64,000 nucleotides of DNA, from assembly GCF_000175935.2 (NCBI RefSeq), contig NC_014837.1:1488001-1552000 (forward strand). The letters are read 5' to 3'. Source of the stretch: Pantoea sp. At-9b (GTDB lineage Bacteria > Pseudomonadota > Gammaproteobacteria > Enterobacterales > Enterobacteriaceae). A program made the position numbers and the translations under genes. Within the stretch, counting starts at the first letter, position 1, and the number at the start of each line of letters is the position of its first letter. Of this stretch, positions 1 through 10,625 are shown piece by piece. The notes below the pieces were generated by a model. It had not been told where the DNA came from. It saw only the letters and a program-made list of their open reading frames with translations, and made no database searches.

Positions 1-1
1 T

Positions 2-946
2 CAGGTAGCGGAAGAAGCTGAGAAAGACTTTCGCGATCTGCTGAAAATCCCTGCCAACTACAAAGTTTTATTCTGTCATGGCGGCGCGCGTGCGCAGTTT
101 GCCGCTATCCCGGGTAACCTGCTGGGATCGGCGAAAAGCGCTGACTACATTGATGGCGGCTATTGGGCGCACAGTGCAATCAAAGAAGCTGAGAAATACT
201 GCTCGCCAAATACTATCGACGTAAAAACGACCCGTGATGGCAAGCGTGCGATTCTGCCCATGCGTGAATGGCAGCTGAGCAATGACGCAGCCTACGTGCA
301 TTTTTGCCCGAACGAAACCATCGACGGCATCGCCATTGATGAGCAGCCTGACTTTGGCGATAAAGTGGTGGTGGCTGACTATTCATCAACCATCCTGTCG
401 CGTCCGATTGATGTCAGCCGTTATGGTGTGATCTATGCCGGTGCGCAGAAAAACATCGGTCCGGCTGGCCTGACGCTGGTTATCGTGCGTGAAGACCTGC
501 TGGGCAAAGCGCACAGCTATGTGCCGTCTATTCTCGATTACAAGGTGCTGGCTGAGAACGATTCTATGTTCAACACCCCGCCGACCTTTGCATGGTATCT
601 CTCTGGCCTGGTGTTTAAATGGCTGAAAGAGAAAGGCGGCGTGGCAGAAATGGACAAACAGAACCAGGCCAAAGCTGACCTGCTGTATGGGGTGATTGAT
701 CGCAGCGACTTCTACCGTAACGACGTTGCGGTGGAGAACCGTTCACGTATGAACGTACCTTTCCAGTTGGCCGATGCTGCGCTGGATAAAGTGTTCCTCG
801 ACGAATCGCTGAAAGCTGGCCTGCATGCACTGAAAGGGCATCGTGTGGTTGGCGGTATGCGCGCCTCGATTTACAATGCGATGCCGTTGGAAGGTGTTAA
901 AGCCTTAACCGATTTCATGGTCGATTTTGAGCGTCGCCACGGTTAA
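2..946 (+). CDS. serC: Phosphoserine aminotransferase SerC (5' end outside window)
   Basis: PLP-dependent aminotransferase that converts 3-phosphohydroxypyruvate plus glutamate to phosphoserine, and also acts in pyridoxine synthesis. The frame is open from base 2 to the TAA at 944-946, giving 314 residues. The family is about 360 residues long, so roughly the first 45 are missing. Visible family features are HGGARAQF near the start, [12 protein letters not shown], and the PLP-lysine motif GAQKNIG (Lys codon 449-451). The C-terminal part has the [12 protein letters not shown] motif. The ATG at 260 is an internal Met and not the start, because conserved SerC sequence runs upstream of it. aroA follows after 83 bases, the usual enterobacterial serC-aroA operon. 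Confidence 0.97.
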   Translation, partial: QVAEEAEKDFRDLLKIPANYKVLFCHGGARAQFAAIPGNLLGSAKSADYIDGGYWAHSAIKEAEKYCSPNTIDVKTTRDGKRAILPMREWQLSNDAAYVHFCPNETIDGIAIDEQPDFGDKVVVADYSSTILSRPIDVSRYGVIYAGAQKNIGPAGLTLVIVREDLLGKAHSYVPSILDYKVLAENDSMFNTPPTFAWYLSGLVFKWLKEKGGVAEMDKQNQAKADLLYGVIDRSDFYRNDVAVENRSRMNVPFQLADAALDKVFLDESLKAGLHALKGHRVVGGMRASIYNAMPLEGVKALTDFMVDFERRHG

Positions 947-978
947 TTATTCATCTATGCCAGTCTGACTGGTGCCAG

Positions 979-1010
979 ACCCCGTTGTTTTCAGGCGGGG
1001 TTTCTTCTTT
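979..1010 (+). terminator. Hairpin between serC and aroA
   Basis: CCCCG at 980-984 pairs with CGGGG at 996-1000, with an 11-base loop, and is followed by TTTCTTCTTTT. It looks like an intrinsic terminator or attenuator. In this operon it would reduce, rather than abolish, read-through into aroA. The stem is only 5-6 bp, so it may be weak. Confidence 0.6.
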
Positions 1011-1029
1011 TCTGGAGATTGAGTTTCAC

Positions 1030-2316
1030 ATGCAGGACTCCCTGACTCTACAACCGATTGCGCGTGTTGATGGCACGGTAAACTTACCGGGTTCCAAGAG
1101 CGTATCTAACCGTGCACTGTTGCTGGCCGCGTTGGCAAAAGGCACCACACGCCTGACCAACTTGCTGGATAGCGATGATGTGAAGCATATGCTCAACGCG
1201 CTGAAAGCGCTGGGTGTGAGCTATACACTTTCTGCTGATCGCACGGTCTGTGAAGTGATCGGTAATGCTGGCCCACTGCATTCAGAGCAACCGCTGGAGC
1301 TGTTTTTAGGTAATGCGGGTACCGCCATGCGTCCGTTGGCTGCCGCGCTGTGCCTTGGTCAGCAATCTATCGTGCTGACCGGTGAGCCGCGTATGAAAGA
1401 GCGTCCAATTGGACACCTGGTTGATGCACTGCGTCAGGGCGGAGCAAAAATCGAGTATCTGGAACAGACCGACTATCCGCCGTTACTGCTCAAAGGGGGC
1501 TTTAATGGGGGTGATGTGACGGTTGACGGTAGCGTGTCCAGCCAGTTTCTGACTGCGTTATTAATGACGGCACCTTTAGCGCAACAGGACACCACCATCA
1601 GCATCAAAGGTGATCTGGTATCAAAGCCTTACATTGATATCACCTTGCACCTGATGCGTTGTTTCGGTGTTGATGTTGATAACCAGAATTACCAGCGCTT
1701 TGTCGTCAAGGGGAAGCAGCAGTATCAATCACCGGGTGATTATCTGGTGGAAGGCGATGCCTCATCTGCTTCCTATTTCCTGGCCGCAGCCGCGATTAAA
1801 GGCGGCACGGTGCGTGTGACAGGTATTGGTCGCAACAGTGTGCAAGGCGATATCCGTTTTGCTGACGTGCTGGAAAAAATGGGTGCCAGCATTGAATGGG
1901 GTGATGATTACATCGCCTGTACCCGTGGTTCCCTGAATGCTATCGATATGGATATGAACCATATCCCTGATGCTGCGATGACGATTGCCACCACGGCATT
2001 GTTTGCCAACGGCACCACCCTGATGCGCAACATTTATAACTGGCGCGTCAAAGAGACTGACCGTTTGGCTGCGATGGCGACTGAATTGCGTAAAGTTGGT
2101 GCGGAAGTCGAAGAAGGGCACGATTTTATTCGCATTACCCCGCCAGCGCAGTTACAGCATGCGGATATTGGCACTTACAACGATCACCGCATGGCGATGT
2201 GTTTCGCGCTGGTGGCGTTGTCAGACACGCCGGTGACGATCCTTGATCCGGGTTGTACGGCGAAAACCTTCCCTGACTATTTCCAGCAGTTAGCGAAAAT
2301 CAGCCACACTTCCTGA
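1030..2316 (+). CDS. aroA: 3-phosphoshikimate 1-carboxyvinyltransferase (EPSP synthase) AroA
   Basis: Cytosolic shikimate-pathway enzyme that joins PEP and shikimate-3-phosphate to give EPSP. At 428 residues it is almost the same length as E. coli AroA (427). It begins [13 protein letters not shown], carries the N-terminal substrate motif [18 protein letters not shown], and has the PEP-loop motif [12 protein letters not shown] with the proline typical of class I enzymes. Later motifs are [13 protein letters not shown] and NDHRMAM. I chose the ATG at 1030 over an in-frame upstream start at 985: it gives the family N terminus and follows GGAG at 1014-1017, and the upstream start lies inside the hairpin. 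A strong terminator follows the gene. Confidence 0.98.
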   Translation: MQDSLTLQPIARVDGTVNLPGSKSVSNRALLLAALAKGTTRLTNLLDSDDVKHMLNALKALGVSYTLSADRTVCEVIGNAGPLHSEQPLELFLGNAGTAMRPLAAALCLGQQSIVLTGEPRMKERPIGHLVDALRQGGAKIEYLEQTDYPPLLLKGGFNGGDVTVDGSVSSQFLTALLMTAPLAQQDTTISIKGDLVSKPYIDITLHLMRCFGVDVDNQNYQRFVVKGKQQYQSPGDYLVEGDASSASYFLAAAAIKGGTVRVTGIGRNSVQGDIRFADVLEKMGASIEWGDDYIACTRGSLNAIDMDMNHIPDAAMTIATTALFANGTTLMRNIYNWRVKETDRLAAMATELRKVGAEVEEGHDFIRITPPAQLQHADIGTYNDHRMAMCFALVALSDTPVTILDPGCTAKTFPDYFQQLAKISHTS

Positions 2317-2322
2317 TCGTTA

Positions 2323-2358
2323 CACCCGGCGGCCTTCCGCGCCGGGTGACTTTACTTT
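2323..2358 (+). terminator. Intrinsic terminator after aroA
   Basis: CACCCGGCG (2323-2331) and CGCCGGGTG (2340-2348) form a perfect 9-bp stem with an 8-base loop, followed by the moderately T-rich ACTTTACTTT. It lies 6 bases after the aroA stop and separates serC-aroA from cmk. Confidence 0.8.
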
Positions 2359-2426
2359 CTACTGGTCTTCGTGCCGGAAATTCCTCCGATTCTGTCCAAA
2401 TTTATAACGCTGTCTGCGCTAAGGGG

Positions 2427-2462
2427 TAACGAACCCGACGCGGTCAGCGTATAATGCTGCGC
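2427..2462 (+). promoter_or_regulatory. Candidate sigma-70 promoter for cmk
   Basis: A consensus -10 hexamer TATAAT lies at 2450-2455, about 60 bases before the cmk ATG and after the aroA terminator. No good -35 hexamer is visible at 17 bases (TAACGA), so the assignment rests on the -10 and the location. Confidence 0.4.
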
Positions 2463-2515
2463 AATCCACACAGCCATGCCGGCTGAAAATACGCATTCAG
2501 CAACAGGAGAAAACA

Positions 2516-3196
2516 ATGACGGCAATCGCCCCGGTTATTACCATCGATGGGCCTAGTGGTGCAGGGAAGGGAACCTTGTGTAAAGCGATGGCTGAGTCGT
2601 TGCAGTGGCACTTACTGGATTCTGGCGCAATTTACCGCGTCCTGGCTCTGGCGGCGATCCATCATCAGGTAGATATCGAATCAGAAGAGGCTTTAGTGCC
2701 GATGGCGGCCCACCTCGACGTGCGTTTTCTTTCCGTCGAAGGTGAAATGCAGGTCATCCTGGAAGGTGAAGACGTTACCGGTGAAATCCGTACTCAGGAA
2801 GTGAGCAACACGGCGTCACGTGTGGCGGCATTCCCTCGGGTACGCGAAGCGCTGTTGCGCCGTCAGCGGGCGTTTCGTGAGGAGCCAGGTTTAATTGCCG
2901 ATGGTCGCGATATGGGGACGGTGGTGTTCCCCGATGCACCGGTAAAAATCTTCCTGGATGCCAGTTCTGAAGAGCGTGCTCATCGCCGTATGCTACAGTT
3001 GCAGGAGAAGGGCTTTAGTGTTAACTTTGATCGCCTTTTAGCCGAGATACAGGAACGCGACGACCGCGATCGTAACCGCGCTATCGCGCCTTTAGTGCCT
3101 GCTTCTGATGCTCTGGTGCTGGATTCAACCAGTATGTCCATTGAGCAAGTTATTGAAATGGCACTTGATTATGCCCGCCAAAAGCTGGGCATTTAA
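2516..3196 (+). CDS. cmk: Cytidylate kinase Cmk
   Basis: Phosphorylates CMP and dCMP with ATP in nucleotide salvage. The protein is 226 residues, close to the E. coli enzyme (227). The P-loop GPSGAGKGT sits at residues 12-20. [13 protein letters not shown] follows, then the NMP-binding region with [10 protein letters not shown], then [16 protein letters not shown], then the lid region with [10 protein letters not shown] and [10 protein letters not shown]. The start follows a clear AGGAGA. rpsA follows 122 bases downstream, as in E. coli. Confidence 0.97.
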   Translation: MTAIAPVITIDGPSGAGKGTLCKAMAESLQWHLLDSGAIYRVLALAAIHHQVDIESEEALVPMAAHLDVRFLSVEGEMQVILEGEDVTGEIRTQEVSNTASRVAAFPRVREALLRRQRAFREEPGLIADGRDMGTVVFPDAPVKIFLDASSEERAHRRMLQLQEKGFSVNFDRLLAEIQERDDRDRNRAIAPLVPASDALVLDSTSMSIEQVIEMALDYARQKLGI

Positions 3197-3318
3197 TATT
3201 TCGGCAACCGAATTGCTGTAACCCTGTACCACGGATCCGGTGCCGGGCATGTGAAACAACCCCATCCGACAATGACGTCAGGTGGACGTTAAATTGAAGA
3301 ATCCTGAAGATTATCAAT
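3197..3318 (+). promoter_or_regulatory. rpsA leader / translation initiation region
   Basis: The 122-base spacer before rpsA has no strong Shine-Dalgarno; the nearest purine run is GAAGAATCCTGAAGA, ending about 10 bases before the ATG. In E. coli the rpsA leader works through folded RNA without a canonical SD and is the target of S1 autorepression. The same arrangement here is inferred from the missing SD and the conserved gene order. I did not fold the RNA. Confidence 0.4.
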
Positions 3319-4992
3319 ATGACTGAATCTTTTGCTCAACTCTTTGAAGAGTCCCTGAAAGAAATCGAAACCCGTCCGGGTTCCATCGTTCGTGGCGTCG
3401 TTGTTGCTATCGACAAAGACGTAGTTCTGGTTGATGCGGGTCTGAAATCTGAATCTGCAATCCCTGCAGAGCAGTTCAAGAACGCAGCTGGCGAACTGGA
3501 AATCCAGGTGGGCGACGAAGTTGACGTTGCTCTGGACGCAGTAGAAGACGGCTTCGGTGAAACCCTGCTGTCCCGTGAGAAAGCTAAACGTCACGAAGCT
3601 TGGATCACGCTGGAAAAAGCTTACGAAGATGCTGAAACTGTTACCGGTGTTATCAACGGCAAAGTTAAAGGTGGCTTCACAGTTGAGCTGAATGGTATTC
3701 GTGCGTTCCTGCCAGGTTCACTGGTAGACGTGCGTCCGGTTCGCGACACTCTGCACCTGGAAGGCAAAGAGCTTGAATTCAAAGTAATCAAGCTTGACCA
3801 GAAACGTAACAACGTGGTGGTTTCTCGCCGCGCAGTTATCGAATCTGAAAACAGCGCTGAGCGTGATCAGCTGCTGGAAAACCTGCAGGAAGGCATGGAA
3901 GTCAAAGGTATCGTTAAGAACCTCACTGACTACGGCGCATTCGTGGACCTGGGCGGCGTTGACGGCCTGTTGCACATCACTGACATGGCCTGGAAACGCG
4001 TTAAGCATCCGAGCGAAATCGTCAACGTGGGCGACGAAATCACTGTTAAAGTGCTGAAGTTCGACCGCGAGCGTACCCGTGTATCTCTGGGCCTGAAACA
4101 GCTGGGCGAAGATCCGTGGGTAGCTATCGCTAAACGCTATCCGGAAGGCACCAAGCTGACCGGTCGTGTGACCAACCTGACTGATTACGGCTGCTTCGTA
4201 GAAATCGAAGAAGGCGTTGAAGGTCTGGTACACGTTTCTGAAATGGACTGGACCAACAAAAACATCCACCCGTCTAAAGTTGTTAACGTGGGCGACGTGG
4301 TTGAAGTTATGGTTCTGGACATCGACGAAGAGCGTCGTCGTATCTCCCTGGGTCTGAAGCAGTGCAAATCTAACCCGTGGCAGCAGTTCGCAGAGACCCA
4401 CAACAAAGGCGATCGCGTTGAAGGTAAAATCAAGTCAATCACTGACTTCGGTATCTTCATCGGCCTGGACGGTGGCATCGACGGTCTGGTTCACCTGTCT
4501 GACATCTCCTGGAACGCGACTGGCGAAGAAGCCGTTCGTGAGTACAAAAAAGGCGACGAAATCGCTGCCGTTGTACTGCAGGTTGATGCAGAGCGTGAGC
4601 GCATCTCTCTGGGTGTGAAACAGTTGGCTGAAGATCCGTTCAACAACTACATCACCGTGAACAAGAAAGGCGCTATCGTGACTGGTAAAGTCACTGCAGT
4701 TGACGCGAAAGGTGCTACAGTAGAATTAGCTGATGGCGTAGAAGGTTACCTGCGCGCTTCTGAAGCTTCACTGGACCGTATCGAAGACGCAACTCTGGTT
4801 CTGAGTGTTGGTGACGACGTTGAAGCTAAATTCACCGGCGTTGACCGTAAGAACCGCGTTGTAAGTCTGTCTGTCCGTGCGAAAGACCAGGCTGACGAGA
4901 AAGAAGCTATCAACACTGTTAACACCAAACAGGAAGAAGGCAACTTCTCTAACGCTATGGCTGAAGCGTTCAAAGCGGCTAAAGGCGAGTAA
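3319..4992 (+). CDS. rpsA: 30S ribosomal protein S1
   Basis: Binds mRNA on the 30S subunit and helps initiation on structured or weak-SD messages. At 557 residues it matches E. coli S1. It opens [22 protein letters not shown] and contains six S1 OB-fold repeats, seen as repeated blocks such as [33 protein letters not shown] and [17 protein letters not shown], each followed by an [12 protein letters not shown] strand. The C-terminal tail is charged ([18 protein letters not shown]). Codon use is strongly biased to preferred codons, as expected for a very highly expressed gene. ihfB follows. Confidence 0.99.
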   Translation: MTESFAQLFEESLKEIETRPGSIVRGVVVAIDKDVVLVDAGLKSESAIPAEQFKNAAGELEIQVGDEVDVALDAVEDGFGETLLSREKAKRHEAWITLEKAYEDAETVTGVINGKVKGGFTVELNGIRAFLPGSLVDVRPVRDTLHLEGKELEFKVIKLDQKRNNVVVSRRAVIESENSAERDQLLENLQEGMEVKGIVKNLTDYGAFVDLGGVDGLLHITDMAWKRVKHPSEIVNVGDEITVKVLKFDRERTRVSLGLKQLGEDPWVAIAKRYPEGTKLTGRVTNLTDYGCFVEIEEGVEGLVHVSEMDWTNKNIHPSKVVNVGDVVEVMVLDIDEERRRISLGLKQCKSNPWQQFAETHNKGDRVEGKIKSITDFGIFIGLDGGIDGLVHLSDISWNATGEEAVREYKKGDEIAAVVLQVDAERERISLGVKQLAEDPFNNYITVNKKGAIVTGKVTAVDAKGATVELADGVEGYLRASEASLDRIEDATLVLSVGDDVEAKFTGVDRKNRVVSLSVRAKDQADEKEAINTVNTKQEEGNFSNAMAEAFKAAKGE

Positions 4993-5004
4993 TCGACCCG
5001 AAGC

Positions 5005-5036
5005 ACCGGGCGGCGTAAGCTGCCCGGTTTCGGTAA
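5005..5036 (+). terminator. Hairpin after rpsA
   Basis: ACCGGGC (5005-5011) pairs with GCCCGGT (5022-5028), followed by TTCGG and no real T tract. It may be a weak terminator or an mRNA 3'-protecting hairpin between rpsA and ihfB. Confidence 0.5.
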
Positions 5037-5078
5037 AAGCTGTCATACCTTTCCAAACAGGGATTAACCGGAGGTTAC

Positions 5079-5363
5079 ATGACCAAGTCAGAACTGATTG
5101 AAAGACTTGCAGGCCAGCAGACTCATATTCCGGCGAAAGTCGTTGAGGATGCGGTTAAAGAGATGCTCGAGCATATGGCCACTACGTTGGCACAAGGCGA
5201 GCGCATTGAAATCCGGGGATTCGGCAGCTTTTCTTTGCACTACCGCGCACCGCGTACCGGACGTAACCCGAAAACGGGTGACAAAGTGGATCTGGAAGGC
5301 AAATACGTTCCCCACTTTAAGCCGGGCAAAGAATTGCGTGACCGTGCGAACATTTACGGCTAA
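5079..5363 (+). CDS. ihfB: Integration host factor subunit beta
   Basis: Sequence-specific DNA-bending protein of the HU/IHF family that pairs with IhfA in the nucleoid. At 94 residues it matches E. coli IhfB. It begins [20 protein letters not shown], and the beta-arm region carries [21 protein letters not shown] with the intercalating proline near residue 64-65. The C terminus [15 protein letters not shown] is typical. A GGAG lies 8 bases before the ATG. A strong terminator closes the gene. Confidence 0.98.
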   Translation: MTKSELIERLAGQQTHIPAKVVEDAVKEMLEHMATTLAQGERIEIRGFGSFSLHYRAPRTGRNPKTGDKVDLEGKYVPHFKPGKELRDRANIYG

Positions 5364-5380
5364 GCCGTTACCGAACATTG

Positions 5381-5411
5381 AAAACGACACCCTCGGGTGT
5401 CGTTTTTTTTT
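5381..5411 (+). terminator. Intrinsic terminator after ihfB
   Basis: ACGACACCC and GGGTGTCGT flank a two-base TC turn (about a four-base loop once folded) and run straight into a long T tract (about 9 T). An A run precedes the stem, so it could act in both directions. It closes the rpsA-ihfB unit. Confidence 0.9.
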
Positions 5412-5564
5412 GCCTGATGACAGGCGTGAGCGCGCTCCAGAATACCGGTAATACCGATGCAAAAGTCTGATTATCTTTGGAGCTGCCTCCAGACTCGTTA
5501 ATTCCGCACATCCGAATCTTCATCGCCTCTGGCACACTCTACTCTCCTCGCCTGGAGAAGAAAG

Positions 5565-7823
5565 ATGCAGATGACATGGATAGTTATGGCACGATTGATG
5601 ATCCTGGCGGCGTTGCCATTAGGCGTGATACCGGTGTTGCCAGGTAATAGCACGTTGATGGCGATGGCTGCCACCGCGCTGTTGCTCGGCCTACAGCCTG
5701 TCTGTGCGTTACGCCTCATCGGGCTTGCGCTGTTGCTGATGCTATGGGCGTTGGTCGAGGCCCGCCAAATGATCACCAGTATTGACCAGCTCACTCAGGC
5801 ACCGGTCAACGCCCTCGTGCGGATAACCGATGTTCGTCAGGATAATAAACAGCTGACGGTGCAACTGGTGCAAATTAATGGGCGATATCAATTCCCACCC
5901 CTGTTTGCCACGCTGAACCACAACGGTGAAGGGGAGCCATTCTGTAGTGGTCAACGCTGGCAGATGCAACTGCGGTTACGCGCCGTGCATGCACGACTCA
6001 ACGAGGGGGAGTTTGATGCACAACGTTTTGCGGTGGCACAACACCAGCCTTTGCAAGGGCTGATTGCGGCACGCGAGCGGGTGAATCCAGTGTGTAGCTG
6101 GCGCTCGCGTCTGATTAACTATCATTTGCCTGCATTCGTAGGGATGCAAACACCGGCAATCGTCCAGGCGCTGGCATTTGGTAAGCGAGAGGCGATGACG
6201 GAGGATCAGCGGCGCATATTACGTGAGACGGGTACCGCACACCTGATGGCGATTTCAGGCATGCATATCGCGCTGGCCGCCAGTATCGGCTGGTTATGCA
6301 TGCGGATGCTGCAACGAATCTTCCCCGCCCGGAGGATTAATTACCTGCTTCCCCTGATTGCCAGTTGGTGCACCGCGGCGATTTATTGCTGGATTTCCGG
6401 CAGCCATCCACCCGCACAGCGTGCCATGCTGGCTCTGACCGTATGGGTATTGTTACGCATTGCTGGCTGGCAACTGAGCGGCTGGCAGGTCTGGACGTTA
6501 TGCGTCGGCTTGTTGCTGGCGCTGGACCCGCTTAGCGTTTTATCCGAGAGTTTCTGGTTATCCGCCTTAGCGGTGGCAGTGCTGCTTATCTGGTATCAAT
6601 GGTTTGCTCTACCTGCACGCTTTCGCAGCGGACGCCGCTGGTGGGTGCTGCAACTGCTGCATTTACAGCTGGGGATGATGTTGTTGATGGCTCCTCTGCA
6701 AATTTTCCTGTTTCAAGGTATTAGCTGGAGTGCATTGGTGGCTAATCTGCTGGCTGTTCCGGTGGTCTCATTTATTACGGTGCCGCTGATATTGCTGGCG
6801 ATGATGATGCCAGTGGCGTCGCTTGCCAGCGGATTATGGTGGCTGGCAGACCAGTCGGTCCATCGAGTGATGCAAGTGCTGGCCTCGCTGCCCGCGGGTT
6901 GGTTGCCGTGGAGTGACGCCTTACCCGCGATGCTGCTGCTGTGGGGTGGGGGAGTGGTCTGGCGTAGCGGTATGGTCTATCGCGCGCCCCTGCAATGTTG
7001 CAGTGTCGCGGTCACCCTGCTGCTCTGGCGCGTCAGTGAACCGCAGGATGACTGGCAGATAGATATGATCGATGTCGGGCATGGGTTGGCGATCGTTATC
7101 ACCCAGGGTGATGAGGCCGTGTTATATGACGCCGGTCCACGCTGGACCCAGGGGGACGCGGGTAGCCGCGTCATCCTCCCGTGGTTACAGCGTAAAAACA
7201 GCAGCTTAAACGCGATTATTTTAAGTCATAAGCATCTGGATCACCGTGGCGGGCTGGCATCGATTATGGCCGCATCTCCCACCACACCCGTGCGCAGTGC
7301 ATTGGCTGAGGCCAATCATCTGCCTTGCTATCAGGGAGAGGTATGGCGCTGGGGGAAACTGCGTTTCAGCGTATTATGGCCACCGCGTGGTGCCAGCCAC
7401 GGAGAAAATAATGATTCCTGCGTGGTGCGCGTCGATGATGGCAAAGTGAGTCTGTTATTGACCGGTGATATTGAACGGGAGGCCGAGAGGAAGCTGGTTG
7501 CCCAACAGCAACAGGCGCTGGTCTCAACGATTTTACAGGTGCCCCACCATGGCAGCCGAACTTCATCCAGCGAGTTGCTGCTGCGTCATGTTTCTGGAGA
7601 GGTCGCAATCGCCTCCGTGGCGCGCTATAACGCCTGGCGGATGCCAGCGAAGACGGTACTCAGCGCCTATCATCAGTACGGGTATCGTTGGTATGACACC
7701 GCCCAATCCGGACAGATTCATATCGGGATTCGCGCAGGTCATTGGCAGATTAAGGGGTTAAGAGAGCAAATATTGCCCCGTTGGTATCATCAGTGGTTTG
7801 GCGTCAAACGTGAATCCAGGTAG
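5565..7823 (+). CDS. ycaI: ComEC/Rec2-family membrane protein YcaI (DNA uptake channel type)
   Basis: Inner-membrane protein of the ComEC/Rec2 family, which in naturally competent bacteria carries single-stranded DNA across the inner membrane. The protein is 752 residues (E. coli YcaI 754). The first 80 residues hold hydrophobic helices, then an OB-like soluble domain, then the Competence domain with GTAHLMAISGMHIALAA and many membrane helices. The last ~250 residues are a metallo-beta-lactamase-like domain with SHKHLDHRGG, LLTGDIE and LQVPHHGS. The end (ILPRWYHQWFG) is nearly identical to E. coli. The start follows GGAGAAG. msbA begins 34 bases downstream. Whether it imports DNA here is not shown, but tfoX is also in this window. 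Confidence 0.93.
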   Translation: MQMTWIVMARLMILAALPLGVIPVLPGNSTLMAMAATALLLGLQPVCALRLIGLALLLMLWALVEARQMITSIDQLTQAPVNALVRITDVRQDNKQLTVQLVQINGRYQFPPLFATLNHNGEGEPFCSGQRWQMQLRLRAVHARLNEGEFDAQRFAVAQHQPLQGLIAARERVNPVCSWRSRLINYHLPAFVGMQTPAIVQALAFGKREAMTEDQRRILRETGTAHLMAISGMHIALAASIGWLCMRMLQRIFPARRINYLLPLIASWCTAAIYCWISGSHPPAQRAMLALTVWVLLRIAGWQLSGWQVWTLCVGLLLALDPLSVLSESFWLSALAVAVLLIWYQWFALPARFRSGRRWWVLQLLHLQLGMMLLMAPLQIFLFQGISWSALVANLLAVPVVSFITVPLILLAMMMPVASLASGLWWLADQSVHRVMQVLASLPAGWLPWSDALPAMLLLWGGGVVWRSGMVYRAPLQCCSVAVTLLLWRVSEPQDDWQIDMIDVGHGLAIVITQGDEAVLYDAGPRWTQGDAGSRVILPWLQRKNSSLNAIILSHKHLDHRGGLASIMAASPTTPVRSALAEANHLPCYQGEVWRWGKLRFSVLWPPRGASHGENNDSCVVRVDDGKVSLLLTGDIEREAERKLVAQQQQALVSTILQVPHHGSRTSSSELLLRHVSGEVAIASVARYNAWRMPAKTVLSAYHQYGYRWYDTAQSGQIHIGIRAGHWQIKGLREQILPRWYHQWFGVKRESR

Positions 7824-7857
7824 AATGAGCGGCTATTTCAAACAGCGTGACTAAATA

Positions 7858-9606
7858 ATGCAACAAGACAAAGATCTCTCAACGTGGCAGACATTTCGCC
7901 GACTCTGGCCGATGATTGCGCCCCACAAAGCTGGCTTATTTGTGTCTGCTGTGGCGCTGATACTCAATGCGGCTGGCGATACCTTAATGCTCTCCCTGTT
8001 GAAACCTTTACTGGATGACGGCTTCGGTAAGGCTGACAAATCCGTACTGTTGTGGATGCCGCTGGCCGTCATTGGTTTGATGCTGATACGTGGGATAACC
8101 AGTTATATTTCGAGCTATTGCATTTCATGGGTTTCCGGCAATGTCGTGATGAACATGCGTCGACGTCTGTTCAGCCACATGATGGGCATGCCGGTGGCCT
8201 TCTTTGACCAGCAGTCAACCGGCACGCTGTTGTCCCGTATCACCTATGACTCAGAACAGGTCGCTTCATCGTCCTCCAGCGCGCTGGTGACGGTAGTGCG
8301 TGAAGGCGCATCAATCATTGGCCTGTTCATCATGATGTTCTACTACAGCTGGCAGCTGTCGTTGATTCTGATTGTCCTGGCGCCGATTGTTTCATTTGCG
8401 ATTCGTAACGTCTCCAAACGCTTCCGTAATATCAGCAAAACCATGCAGAACACCATGGGGCAAGTAACCACCAGCGCCGAACAGATGCTGAAAGGGCACA
8501 AAGAAGTGCTGATTTTCGGCGGCCAGGACGTGGAATCTGAGCGTTTCGCGCGCGTCAGCAACCGGATGCGTCAGCAGGGTATGAAGCTGGTCTCTGCTTC
8601 ATCTATTTCTGATCCGGTGATTCAGTTGATCGCTTCTCTGGCACTGGCTTTTGTCCTGTATGCCGCCAGCTTCCCGAGCGTGATGGATACGCTGACTGCC
8701 GGTACCATCACGGTGGTGTTCTCTTCGATGATCGCCCTGATGCGTCCACTGAAGTCGCTGACTAACGTTAACGCGCAGTTCCAGCGTGGTATGGCGGCGT
8801 GTCAGACGCTGTTCAGCATTCTGGATAGCGAGCAGGAGAATGACCAGGGTACGCGCCAACTGGATCGCGCTAAAGGTGATGTTGAGTTCCGTAATGTGAC
8901 CTTTACTTACCCTGGCCGTGATATCCCGGCGCTACGCAATATTAATCTGAGCCTGCCGGCAGGAAAAACGGTGGCGCTGGTTGGCCGTTCGGGTTCGGGT
9001 AAATCAACGATGGCGAGTCTGTTGACCCGTTTTTACGATATTCAACAGGGCGAAATCCTGCTGGATGGGTACGATTTACGTGAGTACACCCTGAGCTCGT
9101 TACGTAATCAGGTAGCGCTGGTGTCGCAAAATGTGCATCTGTTCAACGATACCATTGCCAATAACATTGCCTATGCGCGTAATGATCAGTACAGCCGTGA
9201 AGAGATCGAGCGGGCTGCGACCATGGCGCACGCAATGGACTTCATCAAGAAAATGGATAACGGCCTCGATACTGTCATCGGCGAAAATGGTGTCCTGCTC
9301 TCCGGTGGTCAGCGTCAGCGTATTGCCATTGCCCGTGCGTTGCTGCGTGATTGCCCGATCCTGATCCTCGATGAAGCCACTTCTGCGCTGGATACCGAAT
9401 CAGAGCGGGCGATTCAGTCGGCACTGGATGAGTTGCAGAAAAACCGCACTTCGCTGGTGATTGCGCACCGCCTCTCAACCATCGAGAAAGCCGATGAAAT
9501 CGTGGTGGTTGAAGATGGCCGTATTGTTGAGCGTGGTACGCATGACGTACTGTTGGCGGAAAAAGGCGCCTACGCGCAACTTCACAAACTGCAGTTTGGC
9601 CAATGA
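7858..9606 (+). CDS. msbA: Lipid A export ATP-binding/permease protein MsbA
   Basis: Homodimeric ABC exporter that flips core-lipid A across the inner membrane. At 582 residues it equals E. coli MsbA. An N-terminal six-helix membrane domain (about 1-330) is followed by the nucleotide-binding domain with Walker [10 protein letters not shown] (~376-384), Q-loop [10 protein letters not shown], signature [16 protein letters not shown] (~480), Walker [13 protein letters not shown] and H-loop [10 protein letters not shown]. The SD before the ATG is poor. lpxK starts inside the last codons (4-base overlap), as in the E. coli msbA-lpxK operon. Confidence 0.98.
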   Translation: MQQDKDLSTWQTFRRLWPMIAPHKAGLFVSAVALILNAAGDTLMLSLLKPLLDDGFGKADKSVLLWMPLAVIGLMLIRGITSYISSYCISWVSGNVVMNMRRRLFSHMMGMPVAFFDQQSTGTLLSRITYDSEQVASSSSSALVTVVREGASIIGLFIMMFYYSWQLSLILIVLAPIVSFAIRNVSKRFRNISKTMQNTMGQVTTSAEQMLKGHKEVLIFGGQDVESERFARVSNRMRQQGMKLVSASSISDPVIQLIASLALAFVLYAASFPSVMDTLTAGTITVVFSSMIALMRPLKSLTNVNAQFQRGMAACQTLFSILDSEQENDQGTRQLDRAKGDVEFRNVTFTYPGRDIPALRNINLSLPAGKTVALVGRSGSGKSTMASLLTRFYDIQQGEILLDGYDLREYTLSSLRNQVALVSQNVHLFNDTIANNIAYARNDQYSREEIERAATMAHAMDFIKKMDNGLDTVIGENGVLLSGGQRQRIAIARALLRDCPILILDEATSALDTESERAIQSALDELQKNRTSLVIAHRLSTIEKADEIVVVEDGRIVERGTHDVLLAEKGAYAQLHKLQFGQ

Positions 9607-10604
9607 TTGAACGCATCTGGAGTGGGCGCTCGCCGTTATGGCTGCTGTTATGGCCGCTCAGTCTGCTGTATGGGGCAATCAGCTGGCTGATCCGCCTCAG
9701 TTTCCAGCGTGGCTGGCGTAAAAGCTGGCGCGCGCCCTGTCCGGTGATCGTGGTGGGTAATCTCACCGCTGGCGGTAACGGTAAAACGCCGGTGGTCATC
9801 TGGTTGGTGCAGGCGTTGCAACAACGCGGCCTGCGCCCGGGGGTGGTCTCACGTGGCTATGGCGGTAAAGCAGAACGCTATCCACTGTTAGTTGATGGTG
9901 AAACCTCCACCGAACTGGCAGGTGACGAGCCGGTTTTGATTGCACAGCGCACTGGCGCGCCGGTTGCGGTCGCGCCAAAACGCCGCGTTGCCGTCGAAGC
10001 GTTACTGTCCCGGCAGCCACTGGATGTGATCATCACAGATGATGGGTTGCAACACTATGCCTTGCAACGTGACCGTGAAGTGGTGGTGGTGGATGGCGCA
10101 CGCCGTTTCGGCAATGGCTGGTGGTTACCTGCCGGGCCGATGCGTGAGCGGGCTTCACGCCTCGAACAGGTGGATGCCATCATCGTTAACGGTGGTGAGG
10201 CCACAGGTCGTGAAATCGCCATGACATTACAACCGGGTCAGGCAATAAATCTGGCTAGCGGGCAGAGCGTCCCGCTGGCGCAGTTGCCGCCGGTGATCGC
10301 GATGGCGGGTATTGGACATCCGCCGCGCTTCTTTACTACCCTTAAGCAGCAAGGGTTACAGCCCGTTGCTGAAATCGCTTTTGCTGACCATCACGCTTAC
10401 AGCGAAGACGAATTGAGCCGTTTGACACAGCAGGGCCAGTGTCTGCTGATGACGGAAAAAGACGCGGTCAAATGCCGTGCGTTTGCGCGTGAAAACTGGT
10501 GGTTTTTGCCCGTCGATGCACATCTGGCGGGTGCCGCTTTGCCTGCGTTGTTGGATGACATCACGCAACTTTGTCTCAGCGCACGCGACGCACAGCTGCG
10601 CTAG
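9603..10604 (+). CDS. lpxK: Tetraacyldisaccharide 4'-kinase LpxK
   Basis: Membrane-associated kinase that phosphorylates the 4' position of the lipid A precursor disaccharide to give lipid IVA. The protein is 333 residues, within the family range. It has an N-terminal hydrophobic helix (about 12-32), the P-loop variant [16 protein letters not shown], and the active-site segment [14 protein letters not shown]. The start overlaps msbA by 4 bases (ATGA type), suggesting translational coupling of the enzyme with the flippase for its product pathway. Confidence 0.97.
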   Translation: MIERIWSGRSPLWLLLWPLSLLYGAISWLIRLSFQRGWRKSWRAPCPVIVVGNLTAGGNGKTPVVIWLVQALQQRGLRPGVVSRGYGGKAERYPLLVDGETSTELAGDEPVLIAQRTGAPVAVAPKRRVAVEALLSRQPLDVIITDDGLQHYALQRDREVVVVDGARRFGNGWWLPAGPMRERASRLEQVDAIIVNGGEATGREIAMTLQPGQAINLASGQSVPLAQLPPVIAMAGIGHPPRFFTTLKQQGLQPVAEIAFADHHAYSEDELSRLTQQGQCLLMTEKDAVKCRAFARENWWFLPVDAHLAGAALPALLDDITQLCLSARDAQLR

Positions 10605-10625
10605 CCTTTACAGGGAAACTGAGTA

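Noticed and set aside
260..262. Possible serC start codon
   Set aside because: Conserved SerC sequence continues in frame to base 2, so this is an internal Met.
3718..4401. 227-codon open frame antisense to rpsA
   Set aside because: Arises from repeated S1 domains and strong codon bias; periodic composition follows the S1 repeats.
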